DNA from: Pseudopithomyces maydicus
Lineage: Eukaryota > Ascomycota > Dothideomycetes > Pleosporales > Didymosphaeriaceae
DNA length: 64,000 nt
Reading direction: 5' to 3'
Assembly: GCA_026873275.1 (NCBI GenBank)
Contig: JANTUC010000002.1
Location: forward strand, 1,364,001 to 1,428,000
The translations under genes were made by a program, and so were the position numbers. The notes under the pieces are model-generated. The model saw only the letters and a list, made by a program, of their open reading frames with translations. It was not told the origin of the DNA and did no database searches. Shown here piece after piece: positions 29,787 through 40,089 of the stretch (position 1 is its first letter; every line of letters starts with the position of its first letter).

Positions 29787-31839
29787 ATGTCTACTCACGA
29801 GAAAGAGATCGGTGTAGTTGATTCCGAGAAAGAGCACGGAATTTCCGGAAGAGGAGTCAATACAGAAGATGATCGTTCATCCACATCGTCGGTCTCAACG
29901 ACCTCGACCAGTTCTGAAGAGGAGGTGCAGTCAATACATCAAACGTTGAGCCGCAACGCTGGCCTGGAAGAGGCCAATAAGTCGCTGGCGCAGATCACTA
30001 CTGTGACGACGAACATGACCACAGATCCACGTTTCGAAGTCGATTTCGAAGATGGCGAGAGTCCGCAAGACTGGAGCATATTGAAAAAATCCACCGTCAT
30101 TTTCTTCATGAGTTTTTCCACTCTGGTAGTTGTCATGTATTCGACATCTTACACGGCTGGTATTCCCGGAATGATGGTAACATTCGACGTTGACTCAAAA
30201 ACCGACCTTGTCTTAGGTTTGACAACCTATTTGGCCGGTCTCGCTCTTGGCTCTGTCATTCTTGCGCCTCTGAGCGAGATGTATGGACGAAGACCAGTAT
30301 ACTTAATCGCAGTCTTCATGTTTATGATATTGATTATCCCATGCGCCTTAGCTCAAAATCTTGCTACCATCCTTGCGGTACGTTTTTTGGTGCTTTCGCA
30401 GGTGCAGCGATGATCAGCAACGCACCAGGCACTGTATCGGACATCGTGAGCGACGATTATCGTGCTCTTGCATTTTCTATATGGAGCATCGGGCCAATGA
30501 ATGGCCCTGTGATAGGACCTTTGATAGGAGGCTTCGTCTTCCAATACATGGGCTGGCGATGGACTAACTGGGTTGTCATGATCGGTTCAGCTACGTCCTG
30601 GTTCATGGTTTTCTGTATGTATTTTGAAATGATATGGAGGAAGACAGAAGTTGACAAACATCAGTGATTGGTGAGACATATGCGCCTGCATTGTTGCGTG
30701 CCAAGTCTGCAAAGAAGCGGAAAGAGACGGGCGAGGAACGCTGGTACTCACGTTACGACGACAAGAAGAAATTTTGGCCAATGCTAAAGGAGAATTTGTA
30801 CCGCCCGCTTATAATGAGTGTCAGGGAGCCTATCTGGTAAGTCAATTAGGAAATTATATGATACTTGGGCTAAATAAATTTGCAGCATATTCTGGAACGT
30901 CTATATTGCGCTCGTCTACGGCGTCTTGTGAGCAAGAATCCTGCTAGAATATCAACGTATCTTGGCTAACTTTGGTACTCGAGATACCTTTGCTTCGTCT
31001 CTTACCCTATTGTATTTAGTGAGCTTCGCGGCTGGAGCCCTGGACTCACCGGTCTGGGATATATCGGTATAGGAGTAGGCGGTATGCTGACGATATGCTG
31101 CGAACCCATCCTTCGGCGCTTCATCAATTCACACAAGCCCGATCCTGTCACAGGCAAACGTATGTCTATCCGATATAAAGTGAAAGCATTTATCTTCTAT
31201 TGCTTTCATATGTCATTGAGTATCGAATTCCTCTTGTTTCATCACGCTGACTTTCTTGTGCTATCTTAGCCCCTCCAGAAGCCATGGTCGCCGTTGTTTG
31301 CATTGCTGCTGTCTGTTGTCCCGTGGGGGAGATGATATTCGCATGGACTTGCACACCCAACGTACATTGGATCGCCCCGATAATTGCCGGAATTCCCTTC
31401 GGTGCAGGGAATTGCGGTGTATTCATCTACGCCTCGAATTATCTCGTACACTCTTACGGAATCTACGCTGCGTCGGCCTTGGCAGGTAATGCGGTTTTAA
31501 GAAGTGCAATGGGTGGAACGTTACCACTTGCAGGTCCTGCCATGTAAGTTCTTCACACATGTCTAGATCTCGTCGCTTATTCTTGATTTAAGGTATAAAA
31601 CTCTCGGTCCACACTGGTCAGCTACCATGCTTTCGCTCATTGAATTCGCCATGATACCAATCCCGCTCGTCTTCTACCGTTACGGCCACAAGATTCGCGA
31701 AAAATCCACCCTCATTCGTCAAATGCGCGAAGACAAGGAAAAGCTTGACAACAAAATGAAGAAAGCTGCTGAAAGAGAAGAGAGACAGAAAGTGAAAGTA
31801 GCTAGTCCAAATGGCGAAAAGGAAAAACTAGAAGTTTGA
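29787..31839 (+). CDS. MFS multidrug-type transporter, DHA1 family (one-base frameshift)
   Basis: Six exons (29787-30614, 30665-30836, 30886-30927, 30984-31159, 31270-31543, 31593-31839) give 579 aa after adding one base; total length then is 1740 nt. All introns are GT-AG and 49-110 bp. A polar 90-residue N-terminus precedes 12 predicted helices. MFS motif A reads LAPLSEMYGRRPVYL. Other blocks are RFFGAFAGAAMISNAPGTVSDI, GPMNGPVIGPLIGG, FLIGETYAPALLRAK and MYKTLGPHWSATML, as in fungal drug:H+ antiporters. The frame breaks at the six-T run 30383-30388, where one more T restores RFFGAFAGA; unrepaired the frame stops at 30413. Export of drugs or secondary metabolites is the family role; the substrate is unknown. 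The promoter carries candidate zinc-cluster sites. Confidence 0.9.
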
Positions 31840-32844
31840 ATCGAACCTCCACAGATTATGAAAAGCTAGCGCAGGCCATATCGCTCCTCAAATATTGAAT
31901 GTTTTACCATTGTTTGATATAACAAAATCAGATGATGCGCATATATACAGGCAGCCTGTCTCCCACTCCCTATAATGCCGCTCACGTATAATGGCTGTTA
32001 TTTGTTTCCACAGCTCTATATCAAGAGATGAAATCACAATCAAACCTTGAGTAGATGTATGAGCCAACACACTTATTTGCCCAAAATCTAGTGCTATCCT
32101 CAAGTATTCTCCACCTACTTACATTTGGTCTTTTATACCTCAAGATCTTCTACTGGTCACGTCCAATTCGTTGATGATTGGCGATAAAATGAACAGGTTA
32201 GATCTCGGTGACAATAAATGAGTGGCGTGATAGATGGTAGGTTGGTTTGAACATTTACCACCACGTCAAAACAACGGAAGATTGTTTTACGAGATAGTAA
32301 AATTTTATCGATTTATCAGCTTTTAAAAAGGTTGATTAGTAGTAAGAGTTTACATATTAAGAGCAAGTCTTTCGAGTATCATGGTGAAGACCTAACCAGA
32401 TGAATCCGACACTAGTAAACCACTCACAAAATTTCATTTTTTGGATTAAAACACCAAAACTAATGGAAAAGAGTACCAAACTACCGAACACCATATTAAA
32501 TATATATGCGACCTCGTGGCTCTGGAATCAGAAGAATGGAGTCAGTAGGTTGTGAACAGACGCTTTGTAGAAGCTCGAAAGATTTAAGACAAGCATCAGG
32601 ATGAGATGAAACTGGTAGATGAGGTTGTTTAAGACGTTCTTGATTGACTATAATACGTAAAGCCCATGCTAAAACAAAACAGTACACATTGAAGCATCAA
32701 AGTTTGGAGAACAGATTCTCCGTCATAGAAAACTGAGGAAGCCCCGTTTTCATCATTCAAGAAAACTGAAAGCCCCCGCTTTATATATGTATCAAGAAAG
32801 CTGAAGAATCCCCGCTCACTCGAGTGTTGACGCGCCAGAACCAC
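31840..32844. other. AT-rich intergenic region with a short triple repeat
   Basis: 1005 bp, strongly AT-rich between about 32150 and 32520. No gene is seen. The right end holds three diverged copies of a roughly 40-bp unit (32726-32822), listed separately. Confidence 0.5.
32726..32822. repeat. three diverged ~40-bp direct repeats
   Basis: Each copy starts with GAAAACTGA or GAAAGCTGA and continues through a CCCCG block to a T-rich end, at about 32727, 32760 and 32796. The unit is degenerate and of unknown meaning. Confidence 0.5.
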
Positions 32845-34186
32845 CTATAAGTCTTCCATTCGGGTTTTCAGTTCCGACCAACACGCGTTGCTATCCCACA
32901 TCTGTGGTAGCAAATGATTAGGATCACGTTGCCACACTCGTTTGTGCTCGGAAAGCATCATCGTCTGGTTTCTGATCCTGTTTACTGGATCAGACCAGTA
33001 TTCTTCTTCCTGCATGCGGTTGGGCAGGACAGGTGGGTTCGCGTTTCTGAAGTCTTCTTCGAGTATGCGCGTTGCAAGATAATGGTCAATATCTCGCGAA
33101 GTCATTTGGTGATGGAATTCGAATCCAACTATGTCGTAAACAGGGCTGAATTAAAACCCATTGGCCTTGAGTGTGTTGCGTGTCTGGCGCTGGTAAAGGG
33201 CTATCTCCAGATCGGAGAGTTGATGCCGGTCAATATTGTTCAGACAATCTCGCGCAGCCCACCAACGCCGAAGCTCTTGTTGATAGTCGGGGCTACCGCG
33301 CGTTGGGACCCCTCGGGGAAGAGGTACAGGAGAGATATCGCATTCGAAATGTAGTCTCCGAATCTCAATTGGTTCGCGCAGGTCCCAATTGAACCCTTTA
33401 TGGTTGAGGTGCTGGGTCAATTGCAATGTCTGAAATACGCGTAGTTCGTCATCGTTGATCTCGTCTATACGCGAGATATGGGCCCGATAAAAAGCGGCCA
33501 ATGCGTCTTGAACCGTGCGGTCGAAGAAAATATGCATGTGACGACAGTTATGAATGGCTTCGCGGATGTTTCGCTGTTGGACGTTTATAGGGTCGTCAAC
33601 GGTCGTCAAGGGGATTTGACTCAGTCTGTGCGCATCGAATCCAGCCATGAATCTTTGGTTGGCTTCGTAAAGATCCTCGTTAAGGGTTCGTCGAGGCGCC
33701 CGAGGAACCGGAGCTGGAGCTGTAACGCGAGACTGGAACGAATTAGCAACAACATCAATTGCAAAGACGAATACACACTTGCCGCGTTTTCATCTTCATA
33801 GCCTGAGTTGAGGCGCGCAACGGTCGAGGGTGTCGGTTTTGGATACCAGTCCGTTCGACAGAGCGGACATTTTTTGAATATCCATTTCCGCTCTCTCGAT
33901 TCGTCGAGGTGATCAGTTTCATGAGGCATGCCATATGGAATACATGACCACAGCATGTCCTCATGGGCCTTTGGGGAGCACCGTCCTCCAAGCGAAACTC
34001 GCGGCGCGTGAAATCATGCATACAAATTGTGCAAGTTTCGTGTTCCTCGCTGGGCTGTGACAAGCCGTCGCAATCAGCGAGGAAAGCGAATATATTCTTA
34101 TATGGTCTGGATAGGCGCCTCCTTCTCGCATGTCCACTATGTGGAAGCGCGTCGCTCGCGTTGTTCGCGTTGTTCGCGTCATTCAC
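32845..34186 (-). pseudogene. RING-finger E3 ligase-like gene, damaged
   Basis: An intron at 33720-33778 (GTGTGT donor, TTACAG acceptor) joins two coding blocks. The first block has a RING pattern: C-x2-C in CTICMHDF, then RTCCGHVFHMAC, then KKCPLC-RTDW, i.e. an E3 ubiquitin-ligase zinc domain. Between the third and fourth Cys pairs the frame slips at the A/T run 33870-33875; one extra base restores KKCPLC. The second block continues to a TAA at 33151-33153, but the same frame stays open with protein-like content for about 100 further residues, to 32845. That TAA could come from CAA by a C-to-T change, as in RIP. The 5' end is also unclear: no ATG lies in frame after the upstream stop, and the block starts inside a 9-bp repeat. 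Two or three lesions make a true pseudogene likely. Confidence 0.6.
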
Positions 34187-34212
34187 GTTGTTCGCGTCGT
34201 TCGCGTCGTTCC
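34143..34212. repeat. 9-bp microsatellite at the 5' end of the RING gene
   Basis: Units close to TTCGCGTTG/TTCGCGTCG are repeated about seven times. Read on the minus strand they give Asn-Ala-Asn/Asp repeats. Confidence 0.6.
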
Positions 34213-36641
34213 CGTAGCGATGCTAACGGCAAGGCCGTTGAAAGCAACCTGTCTTGTTCCATGATAGCAGAGTTTGCTGTTGTTGCGTGTCTGCTAAGAC
34301 GGAATAGATAAGTGAAATTCAACGGCAAGAGCATGATTTGGATTTTTTTTTGTGCGCCAAGCATCGTGTAATTCACAAGGAAGGGGCGATGCCCACAAGT
34401 GAAAGTGAGTGTACCATGTCGAAGACCTGAGAGTGACAACCAGCTTTCACAGCAGTCTATTCGTTTCATTGAACATTCTTCCAGTTCCATGGACTAATGT
34501 ATCCTCAGCTTGAAAGGGGACTGGGTATGAACACAGACGTATGTAGTCTGGTAGACCAAGAAAAACAATACAAGAGCCGACCAACACGCAACGGCTGGCC
34601 TGATTCAAATGGACCAGTTCAATGATATCACCAATAAACAAGCAAAACCTGAAGATAAAGTCCAGTTTCACCACAAAGTTTTTAAGAGCCAGCTTCAGGT
34701 TACACATAGTCTGAACAAACAAGTCAATCTTTACTTGTTGAATCAGATGTCTGCTTGTGGCACGGAGTACACCTAAGACACCTAAGAAATGTAGGGAAGA
34801 GCTCAAGGGAGGCTGGGCCAGTATCTCCAGGCGATGCCGGATAAACAATACGTTGCCATAAATGTTAGATTTTCTGAGGGATGTCTGTCTGGACAAGAGA
34901 ATATGTTGAATGCTCATCGAAACCAAAGTCTTCGTCGCCAAGTATCAGCGTAATCTAGGGAAGAGTAATTCTGCCAAGTTTCTTCGTATGCCTGGCTGGT
35001 ATGACTCACTAGCTATAACAGACATCAATAACCCTATATAGCATTATTCCTGTGTATAGACTGGGTTCGCGCTCCAGGGCTTCCAGCGGTCCACGTGTCG
35101 GGTGTCAACATCTCACATGACGTCGTTCCGATGGATGCACATATCGAAAGCACAGGTGCACGACCAACACGCTCTCGCAGATGCATCCTTGGTTACCAAG
35201 CAAGCAAGCAAGCAAGCAAGCCTCACCGCTCCGACTCCTCGCGCACTCTCCACTACGCTACGCTACGTTCCGAATACGAGCATGCCGTTCGTTCCCGCTA
35301 CCTACCGCGTCGCCCCACTCCACCATCACAAGCTCTCGTATTCATCATGCCATGGCATCACGCTTGCTCGTCCGGCGCGACCGACCCCAGAGACGAAACG
35401 AAACAGACAGACGCCGATTAAAGCAAGGACCCGCCCAGCAACGGGAGTGGAAGCGGAGGGCGGGGCTCGGCATGTCCGAGTCTCACGCCCAAACACTGTC
35501 GAGCACCCACCCAACCCGCGCTCTTCAATGCTCCCCCGCTTACCCACATCGGAGTCGGAAACACCGACGACGACGACGACAATGTGAGCACACGGGCATG
35601 GCGTCAAGTACCCTCTGTGGTCGAGCGCCCAGCCGCGTCATTTCGCGTGGAATATACCGGCAGGGTTGCATGTTCTCGCATACGACATGACATGTGCGCG
35701 ACTGGCGACGACTGCATCTGCGACGGCTACGGCCACGCCGACTGAAGGCGCGCTGTGATGGAGTGGGTGTGCGACGCTAATCGGAACGGTGAGCGGGCGG
35801 CAGACAGGACAGGACACGCAGATGGAGAGACGGACGCGGACGGACGAACGATGCAAGGCAACTGAGTGCGTGCAATCCTCCCGGCGGCTTAATTCGTAAC
35901 CGCAGGATCCATGATGCAGCACAGGAGCCAAAGTTACGAGTCGCAGTGCCTCCGATGCACACACACAGAGCACGGGCGGGACTGTCAAAACGGAGACGGC
36001 GCGATATGCACGACGTCAAGCAACTGTATAGCCACGATGCGTAGCTCCTGGTATTCTATCTATATCCAAACCCTAGTGAGGCGTCGCGCCATGCGTCCAA
36101 GTATATGTGTCTATCGAGCGAGGCGGAGCGCACGCCACGCTCTACGCCATGCAGAAACGGAAATCTCCCAGCCGCCCAGATGCAATGCAAGTGAAGATCA
36201 CAAACATATGACGTAACCATAGTAGTACAGCTTTGGATCGAGTAAAATCAGCCTCGCCATGAATGCAGAGGCCCCGAAATGTTGATTTAGAAACGCAAAC
36301 AGATGCAATGGCGCAAAAGCAGATGCAGCACAGAATTCCATAGTGGTACAGGGTAGTAACAAAACTGTGAAAATGAAAAAGAAAGAGAAGAGGGTATCCC
36401 ATAAAAGCCATCATCCATCGTTTCCGTAGTACCATAATATGCCGTATATGCCGTTTTGAGACCCACGCTATGCCGATGCACTATCCAACAGTAGCGATAA
36501 AGCGAAAGTGAGAAAGAAAAGTAATGGAAAGAAGCCGAAGCCAGGAAAAAAAACACGCGTGAAACAACATAGTGAGCATGCCAAGATGCAATGCTCGGGA
36601 AATGTTCAAGGCCGTCAAGTCGAGCGTGTGAGGTGTTGTGC
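34213..36641. other. intergenic region with simple repeats
   Basis: About 2.4 kb without a gene I can support. A 164-codon minus frame (34447-34941) has no recognised domain, start context or splice signal. Two microsatellites are present: (CAAG)n at 35197-35221 and (GAC)n at about 35564-35580. The section 35050-36150 is GC-rich, and the rest is mixed. Confidence 0.5.
35197..35221. repeat. (CAAG)n microsatellite
   Basis: Six consecutive CAAG units with no interruption. Confidence 0.9.
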
Positions 36642-39600
36642 TCAAAAGTTCCAAGTCTCCCACCCACGACTCAGGATCTTCTCGAGGACACTAACGACAC
36701 CATCAAGAAGTTCACCGAAGCCATCGCCACCTCGTCCGGTTCCAGCAATACCGACACTGAGGTTCGAGGCAACAACGCTGTCTCTCCCTTCGGTAGCACC
36801 GCTCCTCAGTCTCATCTTCACCCAGCGCATTAGCGCCGCACATCCTTGCTGCCACTGGGGTATATCTTGTGGCCACTGGGGTACCATGCTTAGTAGCCCG
36901 TGCTCCACTAGTGCAGCATTGAGGAAAGTGATAGAAAGCATAGACAGCTCAGAGAACTGCATGTTCGAAATGGAGGGTGACGATGGGATTGGAGAGCTTG
37001 CGGGATGAGAGGTCAGTCCCATTGTTGCAGGATGGTTCGGGTTTGGAGTAGCCGTGTGAGCGTTCATCGAGAAGTGGGTCGACGGAGGAGGGTATGCGCG
37101 GCCGTTTGGAAGAGGAGAGTGGCTTTGGAAGCGATGAGACTGAACTGTCTGAGGCGCACTATTGCGAGCGGTTGATGCAACAGTAGCAGCCCAAACCGTG
37201 AGCGCTGCGTAGTAAAGACCCATGTCAGCGCCGAGTTCCAGTCGAAGAGCATGTGCTGGAACTGTCATAGCATGCTGAGCAATTTCCAAAGCCAACTTCA
37301 GAGCGTCTTTCACCGATTGGCTCTGAGTATCCTCTCCATTGGCCCACAACCCATTGAGCCACGTCCTAAGGGTGGTCCTATAGGTCCCAAACATTTGAGG
37401 CGAAGGCACCTTTTCTGAAAGGATCCAGCTTTCACCAGAGACGGCGAGCAAGGCTCGAATCGGGACCACCTGAAGAAGCTTAGCCGTGAGAAGCTGATGC
37501 TTGGTGATTGCTGAATTGTCCAGGAGGTGCTCAATGACTGATAAGTTTGCCGGAGCCAGGTAGGGTGCGGGGTTGTTGAAGTGGTTGTAGTAGGCCGCAA
37601 TGATGAGAGCAGATTGGAAGGAATCAAAAGTTTGCAGAAGATTTGGAGAAACCTGGAAGACAAAAGTTGTCTGGTGGGGATTTTGTTGTGCGGCCATAGC
37701 CCAATCAGAAGGTGTAGTCGCATCCCAGAGCTCGGAGTGAGACGGTAAAGGTAGGTCAAGACCAGCACAATTGATTACGGACTGTTGTGGGTTGCGAGCC
37801 AGAAGTGTGGCCTGTTGATATTCGAGAACGTAACAACCGAGAAGAAGACGTTGTTGGGTGGACAATTCAATCCACTGAGTCCAGCGTTCATAGCTAGCAT
37901 TTTCAGGGTGAACGAGAGCAGATAGATGGTCGGCAATGTCCGAGGTCACTTCGCGGAAGCTGTTACAAAGCTAGAAGGTGATTAGACATGATCAATGACA
38001 CTACCAAGCAGATCTTACCTTCTGGTAGAGCGTTTCGAAACGCGAAGACAGGGTCTTCGCTGCACGGCGAGCTCGGTATTGTGATAGGACCTCAATCAAG
38101 AAAAGAGCCTGCCAATCAGAAACCCGATCTACTTCAGTCATTACGTCTAGGTTTCTCTGCATGATGTCAGTTGAATGTAAATGCACAGTTTGAGAGAACG
38201 TACCTTGTCGAGCAACTTCATACACCGGTCGTGAAGTATGCGCGACTTGCGCTTCACGCTGGCATCGTTGGAATATTGTCCGCCAATGGCGATCATTGCA
38301 GCGTGAAGCATCGGTGGCTGGCTTATGCTCTCAAAGGTAGCTCGATGTACGATAGGGTAGGCGGTGTGAAAACATCTCCAGTAATTGTTCAGATATTGTT
38401 CAAATGGATATGTGTGTGCAAATTGGCCCATACCGTAGGACTGTTCTGGGAAGAGAAACGCTTGTTCTTCTTCATCTCGCTGCAGCAGCGTCTTGGGACC
38501 GAAATGTCCAAAACCGGTCATCGGGTCCACCCTGGCAGACATTGCCATGCTCGTCATCGGATAAGAGGTGTTCAGGTACGCCAAGCTTGATGGTGCAGGG
38601 CTACCCGAGTTTGAGTTCCATTGATGAGCCATGGTTGATGTTGCCGAAGTAGGCGACCTTGAAGGAAAAGCCCAACCAGGCTCAATGTAAGATGCATTAG
38701 ATGAGTTGCGCGTGCGGGTAGAGCCTGGACCGTATGGAGGGTTGGCAAACATGTTTGCCGAATAGTCTTGAACGCCGCTTGGAATGGGCGAGGCATATTC
38801 GCTCGAGGACGAGTTGTAGTTGGGTGAATTGAAGGGATCATTCCAGGCGATACCGTTCTGCATGGTGTCTACAGGTACGGATGCCGGTCCTGGAGTGTGA
38901 CGGGCAGTAGTGTATTCTGCCCTTTTGGTATGGCTACACAAAGAAGAGTCAGTGATACTGCTGCATGTTTCGTCGACCAAAGCGAAGGAGGAAAGGAAAT
39001 AGATGATAGACATGCTTCGTCAAGACTCACTAGAAATTAGGACTGGTATTGGAAGTAGGAGAAGAATGAAGAGATTGACCAAAAACAGAAGATGGAAGAC
39101 GAGGAGTACGAAACGGGTTGGGTGTATACCTTGGCTCTGCAGCGGAAACCGGCATTGGGGACACCGGCTGCGGAAAATATGGCTCAGGTTGACCGAGCGT
39201 TGTGACGAGTGGAGGAGGCAGTGTGACAGTTGCAGAAACTTGGGGTTCTGGCTCTGCCGTGCTACCTGGACTGAATGTTTGGGGGGACTCTCCTCTCCCA
39301 GGCTCATTGCTAGGAAAACATTATTAGGTGCTATTTATTGCGTGGGACGTTGAACAAGCTTACTGCCGCTCATGGTGACGCTGCAAAAGATCGAGTCTGT
39401 AGAAGGGCTTTCCACATCCAGGCCATTCGCATCGTAGCGCATCCTGCGCATGGTTCTTTTGATGTCGCCTGCCCCGAGTCAGTGGAGTGGTGATTAAAGA
39501 TCATCACAAGATCGCATACCTCAAATGCTCAGCTCTGGTGTATGACTGTGAAGCAGAATTAGTGTTATTCTTTCACGAGCTAGGTGTGGACAGATATAAT

Positions 39601-40089
39601 GGACGGAAATCCGGGTGGGTTGTGCCAGTGCGGAAGAGGCGTTGTATACGATGAGGCGTTGTATACGATAGGGCTACGCGGAAACGCGACGCAGCGGGTA
39701 TACAACAAGCGGGGCAGAAGAAACGATTGAACATCACTTACCCTTCCACAGTCACAGTGGTGTACTTTCAGTCCTTTCTTAGCTTTGCTGATACGGCCCG
39801 TTCTCGTGTAGTGCACTGAGCTGTCGGGCGACATCTGAGTGGGACTGGTAGATCTTTGCATAATGGAGCCGTCGCCGTTGGAGGGCAAATGTGCCAAGTC
39901 GAATGTCGTCTCGTTTCTGGTTCCTAGACGACGACGAGAGGAGGCAGATTTCGTGCCACCGATGCGTTCATCCGACGAGTGGGAAGTCCTACGACGACGT
40001 TGAGGTGCCAGAAGAGATGGTAGGTTGCCTTGAAGATGGTGGGTAGTGGAGGTAGATGGGCGGCCGCTTGTCTCACTAGGGTCTGACAT
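36642..40089 (-). CDS. C2H2 zinc-finger transcription factor with Fungal_trans domain
   Basis: Seven exons (39742-40089, 39520-39545, 39364-39468, 39031-39309, 38204-38933, 38019-38156, 36642-37970) sum to 2955 nt, 984 aa, all in phase with GT-AG introns (47-196 bp). Two C2H2 fingers lie near residues 111-165. The first has a C-x-C start (HHCDCGRSYTRAEHLRRHQKNH) and is split by the intron around the 26-nt exon 2. The second is CEWPGCGKPFYRLDLLQRHHERH. After a Pro/Ser-rich linker, the region from EQYLNNYWRCFHTAYPIVHRATF starts the fungal-specific regulatory domain (PF04082 type). This C2H2-plus-Fungal_trans layout is found in regulators of carbon, nitrogen or secondary metabolism; no target is evident. 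No lesion seen. Confidence 0.9.

Noticed and set aside
34447..34941. 164-codon minus-strand open frame
   Set aside because: No start context, splice signal, domain or compositional support; consistent with chance in this intergenic region.
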